The notes under the pieces: generated by a model | The model's input: the letters and a program-made list of their open reading frames with translations, nothing else | What the model was told of the DNA's origin: nothing | Database searches by the model: none | From: Mycobacterium senriense | Lineage (GTDB): Bacteria > Actinomycetota > Actinomycetes > Mycobacteriales > Mycobacteriaceae | Length of the DNA: 64,000 nt | Direction: 5' to 3' | Assembly (NCBI RefSeq): GCF_019668465.1 | Contig: NZ_AP024828.1 | Span: 2,790,001 to 2,854,000 of the forward strand | Part shown: piece after piece, positions 24,389 through 33,166 of the stretch | Position numbering within the stretch: the first letter of the stretch is position 1 | Layout of the letters: each line of letters begins with the position of its first letter | Made by a program: the position numbers and the translations under genes

Positions 24389-25770
24389 TGACAGACATTG
24401 CCGGCCAACGGCATCCGGGCCACGCCCGGAGTGCCCAGCTGGCCTGCCAGCCACGGCAATGCCGTGGCAAACACCGTGCCGGCAGTCGGCCAGTCGTGCT
24501 TCCCGGGCTGGGCGACCACCGCGCAGTCGATGGCGTTCACCCGGCCGAGCTGGCACAGGGAAGCGGCGGCCGCAGCCTGATTACCAGGGTCAGAGGCAGC
24601 ATTTCGGCTTGCGACAGACAGCGCGGCGTTATCGACAATCGTGACATTGCGATGCGGCGTCGGCGAACCACCAGAGGTGATCGCGAACCAACCGGATACG
24701 CCGGTGTAGCGGCCGTGGCGGTTGATCACCGTAGTCGGATCGAATCTCGCCCACGCGTCGGCGTCGCCGTCGAAAAGGTTGGCGATGGTTTGTGCCTTGG
24801 TTCCGGTGTTGGGGGTCAGGTCGCCCTCGATGTCGACGAACGAGCTGAACATGTCGGGGTGCATGACGGTGAGATCCACTGCGGTCGTCCCGCCCATCGA
24901 CCAGCCGACGACGCCCCAGTGGGACGGGTCCGGGCTGACCCCGAAGTTCGAGACCATATAGGGCACAACGTCTTTCGTCAGATGGTCGGCCGCGTTGCCG
25001 CGGGTTCCGTTGACGCCTTCGGTGTCATTGTCGAACGCCCCGGTCGGGTCCACGAAAACCAGCACCGGTGCATTGCCGCCGTGCGCCGCCGCAAAGGCGT
25101 CGGCAGTCTGTACGGCGTTGCCGGCGCGCACCCAGTCGGCGGGCGTGTTGACCATGCCACCGATCATCATCACCGTCGGCAGCTGCGGCGGCGGGGAACT
25201 CGCAAACCACGCCGGCGGCAGGTAGACGATTTCCTCGCGGTGCTTGAAATGCGACGCGTCGTCGGGAGTCTGCACCGATACCAGGCTGCCGTTCGCGGGC
25301 TTGGTTCCCTTCGCCGCCAACGCAATCACGGCGGCCTTGTCGGTCTGGTTCGGCAGCCGAGCGGAGGTGATCTGCTCCCACGCGCCCTGCACGGTCTGGA
25401 AATAGCCGACCCATTGGTTGAGCACGAGCAGCGAGCAGAGCAGGCACAGCGGCACCGCCACGATCGACAGTGCACGCCGCCACCACCCCGCACCGCGCCA
25501 ACCCAGGATCAGCACCGCCGTGGCCATGCCGACCAGCGCGATCCACACGTACAGCGCGTCCGGTGCCGACTTGCTGGCGCCGTCGGCGATGCAGGAATGC
25601 GCCCCGATGGCCGTCATGACTCCGGCGACGGCGGCGGCCGGCAGCCACAGCAGGCGCCAGCGACGCGACCGCCACCCGGCAGCGAGCCCCAGCATGATCG
25701 GCGTGACGATCTGGGCCGTGATCGGCACCCAACCGTGGATCAAAGATATGTGGTTGCCCAGAAGCGACAT
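24376..25770 (-). CDS. Membrane-anchored esterase, alpha/beta hydrolase (esterase D/mycolyltransferase-like)
   Basis: 464 residues. The first 125 or so hold about four membrane helices, then a C-terminal hydrolase domain (about 170-464) with the nucleophile elbow G-W-S-M-G-G and a late His in G-K-H-D-W-P. The fold is that of esterase D/antigen 85-like proteins, on the outer face of the membrane. Actinobacteria have several such four-TM esterases; substrates are mostly unknown. It follows the Mce-associated genes in the same direction after 242 bp and could release a lipid for uptake, but that is a guess. Confidence 0.85.
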   Translation of the reverse strand: MSLLGNHISLIHGWVPITAQIVTPIMLGLAAGWRSRRWRLLWLPAAAVAGVMTAIGAHSCIADGASKSAPDALYVWIALVGMATAVLILGWRGAGWWRRALSIVAVPLCLLCSLLVLNQWVGYFQTVQGAWEQITSARLPNQTDKAAVIALAAKGTKPANGSLVSVQTPDDASHFKHREEIVYLPPAWFASSPPPQLPTVMMIGGMVNTPADWVRAGNAVQTADAFAAAHGGNAPVLVFVDPTGAFDNDTEGVNGTRGNAADHLTKDVVPYMVSNFGVSPDPSHWGVVGWSMGGTTAVDLTVMHPDMFSSFVDIEGDLTPNTGTKAQTIANLFDGDADAWARFDPTTVINRHGRYTGVSGWFAITSGGSPTPHRNVTIVDNAALSVASRNAASDPGNQAAAAASLCQLGRVNAIDCAVVAQPGKHDWPTAGTVFATALPWLAGQLGTPGVARMPLAGNVCQLAL

Positions 25771-25890
25771 GGCGATTCCTCCTCTCAGCTGCCAGCGATC
25801 CAGCTGCGTGAGAAAAGGATCGAATGCCGACCTAGGCGAATTCTTGATGAATCCTTGGGCGCGCTCGCGGTGGCCTTCGGAGGGCCACGG

Positions 25891-25993
25891 CGTCGCGTGT
25901 GAATCTACGGCCTCGAGCGTGACGCCACGGCGGGTGCCGTCGGCGTGTCGTCGCCCTCAGCTCACAATCAAAGCCGTGGGTTCACACTCGACG
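25891..25993. repeat. Three copies of a 21-bp intergenic element
   Basis: Copies at 25891-25911 and 25911-25931 stand head to tail; a third at 25973-25993 is inverted. The first and third match at 18 of 21 positions once one is reversed (core G-TGTGAA then ACGGC), so they can form a long-range stem. It lies in the gap between the esterase and a Mce-associated gene and encodes nothing I can see. Confidence 0.6.
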
Positions 25994-26012
25994 GTCGGAT
26001 GGCTGAAACTGC

Positions 26013-26585
26013 CTAGACAGGATCGAATTTGGTGATCAGCCAGGCGCCGTTGACCCGGGTCAGGCTCACCAGCACACTGCTGGAGGCCATCGAGGGGTCG
26101 GGGTTGTCCTTGCTCGTGGTGCTCTGGTCGACCAGCACCAGCACGACGGCCGAATTCGGATGCAGCTCCTGGACCGCGGCTCCCAACACCCGAGCGTTGG
26201 TTTTCAGTGCCTTCTGCTTGGCCGCCGGGGCCACGATCTGTTCGGTGAACTGGTTGTAGTAGGACAAGAAGTCCCCGGACAGGTGGGTCTTGGCGGCGGC
26301 GAAGTCTTTGTCGAGCGAGTCGGGCGAGTAGGACAGCAACGCGACCGTCCCGTCCGACGCCGCATTGGCGACCGCGCTCGCGACGCCGGCGTCGGTCTGT
26401 TTATCGGGCCGGTACTGCTTGAAGTACAGCCACGTCGCCGCGCCACCGGAAAGCAGCAGCAGCACAATCAGAATCACGGGAACGACTTTCACCCTGCGCC
26501 GCCTGGCGGGCTCGCTACCTTCAACGCGTTCGGTTTGTGTGGAAGAGTCGTCGACCGCGTCGATGCCGGGATTGTCCTCGCTCAT
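26013..26585 (-). CDS. Mce-associated membrane protein, short type
   Basis: 190 residues: a charged cytoplasmic N-terminus, one membrane helix (about 33-54), and an extracytoplasmic domain with [11 protein letters not shown] and the final W-L-I-T-K-F-D-P. Such proteins (Mam/Mas) go with Mce complexes and are thought to stabilise them in the envelope. It overlaps the next gene upstream by 4 bp (ATGA). It is clearly paralogous to the protein at 42688 on the other side of the mce operon. Confidence 0.88.
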   Translation of the reverse strand: MSEDNPGIDAVDDSSTQTERVEGSEPARRRRVKVVPVILIVLLLLSGGAATWLYFKQYRPDKQTDAGVASAVANAASDGTVALLSYSPDSLDKDFAAAKTHLSGDFLSYYNQFTEQIVAPAAKQKALKTNARVLGAAVQELHPNSAVVLVLVDQSTTSKDNPDPSMASSSVLVSLTRVNGAWLITKFDPV

Positions 26586-27478
26586 GGAATGAACTCCACG
26601 TTGGACATCTTGTATTGCCCACCATCATCTTTGACGGTCACCTTGAGCCGCCAGTTGCGTGGTTCGTCTTTGGCGCCGGCGGCGTTGGTGATGTGCGATG
26701 TCGCCGCGACGAGAACCAACGCGTAATCCCCGTTGATGGATTGCACGGCCGCCGCATTCACGGTTCCCTGGGTAACCACTTTGGACTGCTCGACGACGGT
26801 CGTGAAATCTTTTGCACGCGCCTGGAAGTCGTCCCGGAACTGGCCGGTCGAGCTGTCGATCACCCGCTGGACGTCCTCCTTGGCCTTATTGAAGTCCATG
26901 GAGATCATGTTGACGACACCCTGTCTGGCTCCCGCAATGAAGTTCGCGGCGCGCTGGTTGCGCTCGACGGTTTCGTGACGCTGCCACATCATGTATCCGC
27001 TGGCCGCGACGAAGGCACAGATGAGGACGATGACGGCCGCTTTCCATGCCACCGACCACGAGGGCAGCCGCATGCGGCGCCGAGGGCGGGTTGGCTCATC
27101 TTCCGCTTCTGCCTCTTCGGCGGTTTCGTCGGAGCCTTCTTCGGCCTGTGTCTCGTCGTCAGCGGTTGCCTCGGCGGTGTCGCTGACGTCGTCTGTGTCG
27201 TCGTCAGTCTCCGACTCGGCGGTGTCGGTTCCATCGTCGTCGGCGACCGGCACCTCTTCGGCGGTCTCGCGCTTGGTTTCGGCCTCTGCCTCTGCCTCTG
27301 CCTCTGCCTCAGCCTGGGCCAGCGCTTCACGCCGGAGGCGGGCCGCGCGAGCGCGGGCGCGCGCCGCGGCGGCCAGCGCTTCGGCCTCGGCGGCCTCGGC
27401 CTCGGCTTCCTCGAGCAATGCCCTCGCCTCGGCTTTCGAGGTGGCCGAATCTTGCGGCGGTTCCTTGGCCTCAGCCAT
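26582..27478 (-). CDS. Mce-associated membrane protein with long acidic coiled-coil head
   Basis: 298 residues. Residues 1-140 are a cytoplasmic region with an Ala/Glu/Arg-rich heptad stretch (likely coiled coil) and then a very acidic Asp/Glu/Thr part; one membrane helix at about 145-165; then an extracytoplasmic domain ending M-S-N-V-E-F-I-P. Partner of the short Mce-associated protein downstream. The low-complexity head is repetitive (GCCTCTGCCTCTGCCTCTGC-like on the plus strand) and could vary in length between strains. Paralogue of 43326. Confidence 0.87.
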   Translation of the reverse strand: MAEAKEPPQDSATSKAEARALLEEAEAEAAEAEALAAAARARARAARLRREALAQAEAEAEAEAEAETKRETAEEVPVADDDGTDTAESETDDDTDDVSDTAEATADDETQAEEGSDETAEEAEAEDEPTRPRRRMRLPSWSVAWKAAVIVLICAFVAASGYMMWQRHETVERNQRAANFIAGARQGVVNMISMDFNKAKEDVQRVIDSSTGQFRDDFQARAKDFTTVVEQSKVVTQGTVNAAAVQSINGDYALVLVAATSHITNAAGAKDEPRNWRLKVTVKDDGGQYKMSNVEFIP

Positions 27479-27510
27479 CGTGCTTACTGACTCCTGTACG
27501 TCTCACGCGG

Positions 27511-27960
27511 CTAGAATCGCATGAGCGAGAACGGCCAACTGTTGCTGCCCCCGGGTCCCCCACCGCAGCCGGTGTCGAACGTCGAGTCGACCTGACCGGC
27601 CAGCGTCACCGCATCCCACGAGTAAACGTCATGGGAGGGAAAGAACTGGACCACGCAGCGCACACCGAAGGGATCATCAACGGCCAAGGTGTAGCGGCCG
27701 TTGGATAGATGTGCGTCTGCCCGCCAGGGCGCCGCTTGCCCGTTGGGCTGCGGAGTTGCGTACACGCTCAAGCATCCCGGCGCTTGCGGGGTGCACGGGT
27801 TAATCGACCAAATCCAGCTGTGGCCGGGATCCCGGTTCGTGTCCACCCGGTAGTTGGCATACGGCATGTTCCCGTCCGCGTGGGCGCTCGGCGTGACAGT
27901 CAGCGCGGCCGTGGCAAGCGCTAGGCTCGCTGCGAAAGTCTTCACCCGACCGTCTCCCAT
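27511..27960 (-). CDS. Exported Cys-containing protein
   Basis: 149 residues with a Sec signal peptide (cleavage near S-A-H-A-D). A GTG at 27945, with GGGAG upstream, is an equally good start and gives a tidier signal. The mature part has five Cys, including P-C-T-P-Q-A-P-G-C, and S-W-I-W-S-I-N-P. It looks like the family of small mycobacterial secreted proteins of unknown function; the protein at 42035 beside the other Mce-associated pair has a similar Trp/Cys layout (T-W-T-I-S-S-T-C). It precedes the Mce-associated pair in the same direction by 32 bp. Confidence 0.77.
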   Translation of the reverse strand: MGDGRVKTFAASLALATAALTVTPSAHADGNMPYANYRVDTNRDPGHSWIWSINPCTPQAPGCLSVYATPQPNGQAAPWRADAHLSNGRYTLAVDDPFGVRCVVQFFPSHDVYSWDAVTLAGQVDSTFDTGCGGGPGGSNSWPFSLMRF

Positions 27961-28032
27961 CTGCCTACGCGTTGCCTCAAATATAGGACGCGGTCACGCT
28001 GAACAGGTCTACTCGCAAAAATCATGCGCGGC

Positions 28033-29397
28033 TCAGTCGATAACGGCGGCTTCCTTGCGTTCGGTGATCGGCCTGGCGAGTTCTTGCTCATCGCAGATGC
28101 GTTGTAGCTTCTCCAGCGTCTCGTCCAGACCCGCCCCGGCCTTGCGGCCCGGCGTGAAGGTGGCCGGCAGCTTTCGCATGCCCTGGATGACACCGATGGT
28201 CTCGTAGTGGACGGTGCCCTCCGGGTCGCACTGATAGTCGGGCATGCGGTCCAGTACCGCGGTGAGCATGGATTTGAACACGGTGCGTGCCACGTTCGAG
28301 CCGATGCACCGGTGAACACCCAGCCCGAAGCTGAAGTGCCGGTTGCCCTTACGGTCGAGGATGATCTGGTCCGGGTCGTGGAACACCGAGGGGTCGCGGT
28401 TGGCCATCGCCCACGAAATCCACAGCCGCTCACCCTCTTTGAACTGGGTGCCGTCGAGCTCGGTGTCGTCGGAGAAGGTCCTGCCATCCCCGGGCGCCGG
28501 GGTGAAATAGCGCAGGAACTCCTCGGTCGCGGGGTCGAGCAGGGTCTTGCGCTCGTCGCTGAGCAACTGTCGTTGCTCCGGGTGCTCCGAAAGCCATTCC
28601 AGCGAGTGGGCGGTCAGGGCTGTCGTGGTGTCGAAGCCGCCGCCGATGACCAGGCCCAGGTTCCCGAGAATTTCGAGCTCCGGGGCGGGTTCGCCGTCGA
28701 TGCGCATCTCGAGTAGGCCGTTGACGATTCCGGGTCGCGGGTTTTCGCGGATCTCGATCATGCTGTTGACCATGTCGAGCCCCATCTCGCGGTGCATCGC
28801 GGTAACCCGCTCGATGTCGGGGGAGTGCTCGGGCGTGTACACAGCGGCGTGTACCGGTTCGCTGTACATGTTCCACTTCTTCAGGGGGATGCCCAGCATT
28901 GCCAGCGTGAAGACGGCAGGCACGATGTTGGCCAGGTCATCGACGAAGTCGATGTGCCCGCTCTCGATCTTCTCGTCCAGGCAGGCGCGCGTCACGTCGT
29001 CGATGAACGGTTCCCAGCGCTTGATCGCCGCCGGCGACAGATACGGGTTGAGCACGGTTCGGTAGATGCGGTGCTCGGGGTCGTCCATCTCCAGGATCCC
29101 GCCGCGCACGGCGCTGACGCGCCTGGCCGTGGGGATCGAAATGCCTTTGTAGCCACGACGTTCGCCGCGGATGTCGTGATCGTTGGAGACGACAGGACAG
29201 CGGGCCAGCTCGAAGACCTCGTGGCTGCCGGCCGCAACCCAATGCCCGCCATAGGTTTCCGTCCAGGCCATGGGGCACTTGGCGTGCATCTCTTCGGTGA
29301 TCGCCTTGAATTTCGACCGGTACTCGGAGGAATGCCGGTCGAAGTGGTACCGGTTCTTTTTGCGGTCGCTGTCATTGACGACGTCGTCGACACTCAA
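28033..29397 (-). CDS. Cytochrome P450
   Basis: 454 residues. I-helix G-G-F-D-T-T, K-helix E-E-F-L-R, heme loop F-G-L-G-V-H-R-C with Cys near residue 364. The roughly 30-residue tail after the last strand (T-L-E-K-L-Q-R-I-C) is helical and longer than in the other P450s here. It is third in an SDR-ferredoxin-P450 operon; the ferredoxin ends 48 bp upstream and is the likely donor. It is not closely alike to the other three P450s, so it probably has a different substrate or step. Confidence 0.95.
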   Translation of the reverse strand: MSVDDVVNDSDRKKNRYHFDRHSSEYRSKFKAITEEMHAKCPMAWTETYGGHWVAAGSHEVFELARCPVVSNDHDIRGERRGYKGISIPTARRVSAVRGGILEMDDPEHRIYRTVLNPYLSPAAIKRWEPFIDDVTRACLDEKIESGHIDFVDDLANIVPAVFTLAMLGIPLKKWNMYSEPVHAAVYTPEHSPDIERVTAMHREMGLDMVNSMIEIRENPRPGIVNGLLEMRIDGEPAPELEILGNLGLVIGGGFDTTTALTAHSLEWLSEHPEQRQLLSDERKTLLDPATEEFLRYFTPAPGDGRTFSDDTELDGTQFKEGERLWISWAMANRDPSVFHDPDQIILDRKGNRHFSFGLGVHRCIGSNVARTVFKSMLTAVLDRMPDYQCDPEGTVHYETIGVIQGMRKLPATFTPGRKAGAGLDETLEKLQRICDEQELARPITERKEAAVID

Positions 29398-29445
29398 CGC
29401 TCTAGTCTCCCTACGTGTTTCGCTGGCTAAGGACCCGGTGCCGGC

Positions 29446-29646
29446 TCAGGCGTCGTCGGTGATCATGATGGCCTGCTCGGGGCAGGACTGCGCGGCTTCG
29501 CGCACCTGGTCCTCGCGATCGGCGGGCACCACCTCGTCGATCGCCGACGAACTGCCGTCGATGTCGCTGAGCTGGAACGATTCCGGAGCGATCATCGCGC
29601 ACAGGGTGTGGCCCTGGCACCGTTCTGAATCCACCCAGACCTTCAC
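29446..29646 (-). CDS. 3Fe-4S type ferredoxin (His variant)
   Basis: 66 residues, ATG start. C10-Q-G-H13-T-L-C16 and C55-P, again with His at the fourth ligand position, as in the ferredoxin at 3298. Lies between an SDR and a P450 in one operon and most likely reduces that P450. No dedicated ferredoxin reductase is encoded beside it. Confidence 0.93.
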   Translation of the reverse strand: MKVWVDSERCQGHTLCAMIAPESFQLSDIDGSSSAIDEVVPADREDQVREAAQSCPEQAIMITDDA

Positions 29647-29698
29647 GGGCTTTCTCCTCTCACACTGGTTGCCGGGTATCGCGGACGAATCGCCACGC

Positions 29699-30400
29699 TC
29701 AGGTGTTTCGACCGCCGTTGACGCCCAAGATCTGACCGGTGATGTAGCCGGCTTCCTCGGACACCAGAAATGCGCATGCCGCCGCGATGTCCTCGGGGGT
29801 GCCCATCCGCCGCACCGGGGTCCGCGCGATGGTCTCGTCGATGTCGCCGAGGAAGCCGTTCTTCTCGGCCGCGCGCAGCATCGGTGTGTCGATGAAGCCC
29901 GGCGGCACCGCGTTGACCGTGATGCCCTTGGGCCCGTACTCGAGTGCGAGCGACTTGGTCAGGCCGTTGACCGCCGACTTGGCCGCCACGTAGTGGCTCA
30001 TGTAGGGCGCGCCGGAATGCGTGCTCGACGACGAGATGTTGACGATGCGTCCCCACCCCGCCTCGACCATGTCCGGCAGCACCGCCTGGACGGTATGGAA
30101 GACGCCGTTGAGGTTGACGTCGATCACCCGTTGCCAGTCCTCGAAGGTGATGTTGTTGAACTTCTTGAACCCGTCGAGGCCGGCGGCGTTGACCAGAACC
30201 GTCACCGGTCCGAGCTGGGCGCGGATGGCCGACAGCGCCGCATCCACCTGCGACCTGTCGGTGACGTCGGCGGTGAAAGCGAAGTCGGCTTCGGACGGAC
30301 GCAGGTCGATAGAGGCGACGTTCAAGCCGTCGGCACGCAGGCGTTGCGCGACGGCGAGACCGATGCCGGACCCGGCACCGGTGACTACCGCGGTCTTCAT
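29699..30400 (-). CDS. Short-chain dehydrogenase/reductase
   Basis: 233 residues. T-G-A-G-S-G-I-G cofactor motif at 8-15, D in S-I-D-L-R (suggesting NAD rather than NADP), catalytic S-S-S-S and Y-x-x-x-K (Y-V-A-A-K). ATG start at 30400. It heads the operon with ferredoxin and P450, so a plausible sequence is hydroxylation followed by oxidation of the new alcohol. The operator at 30461 lies 60 bp before its start. Confidence 0.92.
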   Translation of the reverse strand: MKTAVVTGAGSGIGLAVAQRLRADGLNVASIDLRPSEADFAFTADVTDRSQVDAALSAIRAQLGPVTVLVNAAGLDGFKKFNNITFEDWQRVIDVNLNGVFHTVQAVLPDMVEAGWGRIVNISSSSTHSGAPYMSHYVAAKSAVNGLTKSLALEYGPKGITVNAVPPGFIDTPMLRAAEKNGFLGDIDETIARTPVRRMGTPEDIAAACAFLVSEEAGYITGQILGVNGGRNT

Positions 30401-30460
30401 GTCGAGGCCTCTACTCCGAAGGGGGCCATTTCAGTCACAAAGAATCTCCCTTACAATTAT

Positions 30461-30475
30461 GAGAACCTTACTCTC
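30461..30475. promoter_or_regulatory. GAGAAT-N3-ATTCTC-type site before SDR operon
   Basis: GAGAAC-CTT-ACTCTC, 10 of 12 arm positions, with the two mismatches at mirror positions, so the site remains a near-palindrome. 60 bp upstream of the SDR start. Confidence 0.5.
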
Positions 30476-30637
30476 CACGCGGATCGGCATGCAACACGCG
30501 CCCAACACCGCGCCCAGCCTGCATGGAGAGGCCCAGGCCGACAGCGTACGGCCATTTGCGGCCCTGGTCAGCACCTCGATCCGGTTCCTGAGACTTTCTT
30601 GAATTATCGAAACTCGAATGTAAGATTCGCCGGGGAA

Positions 30638-30652
30638 GAGAATGAAATTATC
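30638..30652. promoter_or_regulatory. GAGAAT-N3-ATTCTC-type site before CoA-transferase
   Basis: GAGAAT-GAA-ATTATC, 11 of 12 arm positions, 88 bp upstream of the CoA-transferase start at 30741. Confidence 0.55.
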
Positions 30653-30740
30653 GTGATCGCCACCACATTAGGGGGTACAGAATGCCTGCCCAGGACACGG
30701 CAGAGCCCGCCCCAGCCGCCTCAGCGAAAGGAGCCGGCGC

Positions 30741-31946
30741 ATGAGGCCGCTCGAAGGCATCCGCGTGCTCGAGGTCGCCATGTACGGGTTCGTCCCGTCG
30801 GCGGGTGCCGTGCTCGCCGAATGGGGCGCCGACGTGGTCAAGGTCGAGCACGCGGTGACCGGTGATCCCCAGCGCGGGCTGCGGCAGACCGGGATGCTGC
30901 GGGTTGAAGGCGATCCCAACCCCAACATCGAGCACGCCAACCGCGGCAAGCGCAGCATCGGGCTGGACATGTCGGTGCCCGAGGGCAAGGAAGTGCTCTA
31001 CGAGCTGGCCCGTCGCGCCGACGTCTTCCTGACCAGTTTCCTGCCCGACCACCGCAAGAAGTTCGGCATCGACGTGGACGACATCCGGGCGATCAACCCC
31101 AGGATCGTGTACGCGCGCGGCAGCGCTCTGGGCCCGCGCGGCGAGGAGTCGACCAAGGGTGGCTACGACATGACCGCGTTCTGGTGCCGCGCCGGAACCG
31201 CCGCCACCATCACCCCCGCCGGCATGCCGGGCATGATCGCGCCACCCGGACCGGCGTACGGCGACACCATCTCAGGTACCAACCTCGCCGGTGGCATCGC
31301 GGCGGCGCTGCTCAAGCGCGAGCGCACCGGCGAACCGTCCGTCGTCGATGTGTCGCTGCTGGGCAGCGGACTGTGGTCGCTCGGCCATACCGTTGCGCTG
31401 ACAAAGCATCTGAACCAGCGAATGGAATCGCCCCCGCCCGGCGTGCACGGCGCTCCCAATAACCCCTTGGTGGGGCTGTACACGACGTCCGACGGCCGCT
31501 ACATATCGTTCGTGATGATGCAGCCCACCAAGTTCTGGGCCGACGTGTGTCGCCATGTCGACCTGCCGGAGCTGGCCGATGACCCGCGCTTCGACACGGT
31601 GGAGAACATCGCCGCCAACACGGCCGACGCCGTGGAGCTGCTGACCAAGGCCATCGCCACCCGCACGCTGGCCGAGTGGAGCGAGCGCTTCGCCACGCTT
31701 TCCGGCCCGTGGGCACCCGTGCAGGACACCCTGCAGGCGGCCGACGACGCGCAGATCCGCTCCAACGAGTACATGGTCAAGGCGGGCGGACTCGAGCTGG
31801 TGGCCAACCCGGTACAGTTCGACGTCGCAGCGCCTCAGACCGGCCCGGCCCCCGGATTCGCAGAACAGACCGACGAGATCCTGATGGAGCTCGGCCTCGA
31901 CTGGGACCGCATCATCGAACTCAAGACGGCCGGTGCCGTCACTTGA
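30741..31946 (+). CDS. Class III CoA-transferase (CaiB/BaiF family)
   Basis: 401 residues, ATG preceded by AAAGGAG. N-terminal G-I-R-V-L-E-V-A and A-D-V-V-K-V-E-H, A-N-R-G-K-R-S-I, and the likely catalytic Asp in V-V-D-V-S-L-L. Family III enzymes move CoA from one acyl-CoA to a free acid, so it may activate the pathway substrate without ATP. It lies upstream of the mce operon in the same direction but is separated by 394 bp with a possible terminator. Confidence 0.9.
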   Translation: MRPLEGIRVLEVAMYGFVPSAGAVLAEWGADVVKVEHAVTGDPQRGLRQTGMLRVEGDPNPNIEHANRGKRSIGLDMSVPEGKEVLYELARRADVFLTSFLPDHRKKFGIDVDDIRAINPRIVYARGSALGPRGEESTKGGYDMTAFWCRAGTAATITPAGMPGMIAPPGPAYGDTISGTNLAGGIAAALLKRERTGEPSVVDVSLLGSGLWSLGHTVALTKHLNQRMESPPPGVHGAPNNPLVGLYTTSDGRYISFVMMQPTKFWADVCRHVDLPELADDPRFDTVENIAANTADAVELLTKAIATRTLAEWSERFATLSGPWAPVQDTLQAADDAQIRSNEYMVKAGGLELVANPVQFDVAAPQTGPAPGFAEQTDEILMELGLDWDRIIELKTAGAVT

Positions 31947-32340
31947 GTACCACTGGGACTGGAGCTAGCAGTGACAGGCTTGATCCGACCGTCGCTTGTG
32001 CTGGGACGCAGTTGCCTTGCGTCCTCGCACCCGCCGCGAGACGCGCGATAACGGTTATGCATTTTTCGCTCCGCCTGGACTCGGCATGAGTCATAATCGC
32101 CGGACGCTTCAAGACGTGGAGCCCCTCGTTTTGAGGCGCCATTTAACGCGACGGAACGGAGGTCTGTGGTGAGCGGACTCGCAGCTGTCGCATCGCGGGC
32201 GGACGCCGGAACACGGCTGCCCGCTGAGCATTTCGCCCTCGTCAGCGCGCCTTTACAGCTGTCAATAGTGCTGAATGTACCGCACTCGTTGCGCCACAAC
32301 AAGACTGTCGGTCTCGTAGCTTGGGAAGGGGCTGCCGCCG
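31947..32340. other. Leader region of the yrbE-mce operon
   Basis: 394 bp without a firmly supported gene. It contains a hairpin at 32004-32024, an 11-bp palindrome ATAACGGTTAT (32048-32058), a 9-bp palindrome ATGAGTCAT (32086-32094), and a small frame with a good Shine-Dalgarno sequence (32166-32351). No copy of the GAGAAT-N3-ATTCTC motif is visible, so the importer may be controlled by a different protein from the catabolic operons. Confidence 0.5.
32004..32024 (+). terminator. Hairpin after CoA-transferase gene
   Basis: GGACGCA and TGCGTCC form a perfect 7-bp stem with a 7-base loop, 57 bp after the stop at 31946. No U-tract. Could end the CoA-transferase transcript. Confidence 0.4.
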
Positions 32341-32351
32341 ATGGCAAATAA
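32166..32351 (+). CDS. Possible small ORF before yrbEA
   Basis: 61 codons beginning with GTG (32166 or 32169) after ACGGAGG, and ending in a stop that overlaps the yrbEA start by 11 bp. The overlap and the Shine-Dalgarno sequence suggest a translated leader that couples to yrbEA. The peptide has no motif or membrane segment that I recognise, and it may be only an untranslated leader. Low confidence. Confidence 0.3.
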   Translation: MVSGLAAVASRADAGTRLPAEHFALVSAPLQLSIVLNVPHSLRHNKTVGLVAWEGAAADGK

Positions 32352-33159
32352 GGGAGCTGACCACTGGTCGACGGGATTGCCCGCACTCAGGCTCAAGTTC
32401 GATTTCTCGGGACCGATGCAAGCCGTCGGAGCCTTGTTCGCGATGTCGGCCGATGCGGTCAGGTTCGTGTTTCGCAGGCCGTTCCAGTGGCGGGAGTTCT
32501 TGGAGCAGTCCTGGTTTGTCGCGCGGGTATCGCTGGCTCCGACCCTGTTGGTGGCGATCCCGTTTACCGTCCTGGTCAGCTTCACGCTCAACATCCTGCT
32601 GCGTGAACTGGGCGCGGCGGATCTATCCGGTGCGGGTGCCGCGTTCGGTGCGGTAACCCAGCTCGGACCGCTGGTCACGGTGTTGATCGTCGCGGGCGCG
32701 GGGGCCACGGCCATGTGCGCCGACCTGGGGTCGCGAACGATCCGCGAAGAGATCGACGCGATGGAGGTGCTGGGCATCAACCCGATTCAGCGGCTGGTCA
32801 CACCACGCATGCTGGCCTCCGGATTGGTCGCCTTTCTGCTCAACAGCCTCGTTGTCATCATCGGCGTCCTTGGCGGCTACGTCTTTTCGGTGTTCGTCCA
32901 AGACGTCAACCCCGGCGCGTTCGCCGCGGGCATCACCTTGCTCACCGGCGTGCCCGAGGTCGTCATTTCCTGCGTCAAGGCAGCCCTGTTCGGCCTCATC
33001 GCCGGCTTGGTCGCCTGCTATCGGGGGCTGTCGATCACCGGCGGTGGCGCCAAGGCCGTCGGCAACGCGGTAAATGAAACCGTGGTCTATGCGTTCATGT
33101 CCCTGTTCGTCGTCAACGTGGTCGTCACCGCGATCGGCATCAAGATGACGGCGAAGTAG
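32341..33159 (+). CDS. yrbEA: YrbE-type permease A of Mce transporter
   Basis: 272 residues with about five to six membrane helices. E-E-I-D-A-M-E-V-L-G-I-N-P marks the cytoplasmic coupling helix of MlaE/YrbE permeases. With YrbEB it forms the inner-membrane channel on which the Mce ring sits and which an MceG-type ATPase drives; no ATPase gene is in the window. The start ATG at 32341 gives a normal N-terminus. The next gene begins 7 bp after its stop. Confidence 0.95.
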   Translation: MANKGADHWSTGLPALRLKFDFSGPMQAVGALFAMSADAVRFVFRRPFQWREFLEQSWFVARVSLAPTLLVAIPFTVLVSFTLNILLRELGAADLSGAGAAFGAVTQLGPLVTVLIVAGAGATAMCADLGSRTIREEIDAMEVLGINPIQRLVTPRMLASGLVAFLLNSLVVIIGVLGGYVFSVFVQDVNPGAFAAGITLLTGVPEVVISCVKAALFGLIAGLVACYRGLSITGGGAKAVGNAVNETVVYAFMSLFVVNVVVTAIGIKMTAK

Positions 33160-33166
33160 GGCAACA

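Larger units (their letters stand above)
30401..30740. other. Intergenic control region between two divergent operons
   Basis: This 340-bp gap separates the SDR-ferredoxin-P450 operon (minus) and the CoA-transferase gene (plus). It holds the two operators listed at 30461 and 30638, one facing each gene, and stretches of low GC content compared with the surroundings. I see no gene in it. Confidence 0.6.

Noticed and set aside
27061..27420. Repetitive GCCTCTGCC-like stretch considered as a CRISPR or tandem repeat array
   Set aside because: It is the coding sequence of an Ala/Glu-rich coiled-coil head; units are short and without spacers.
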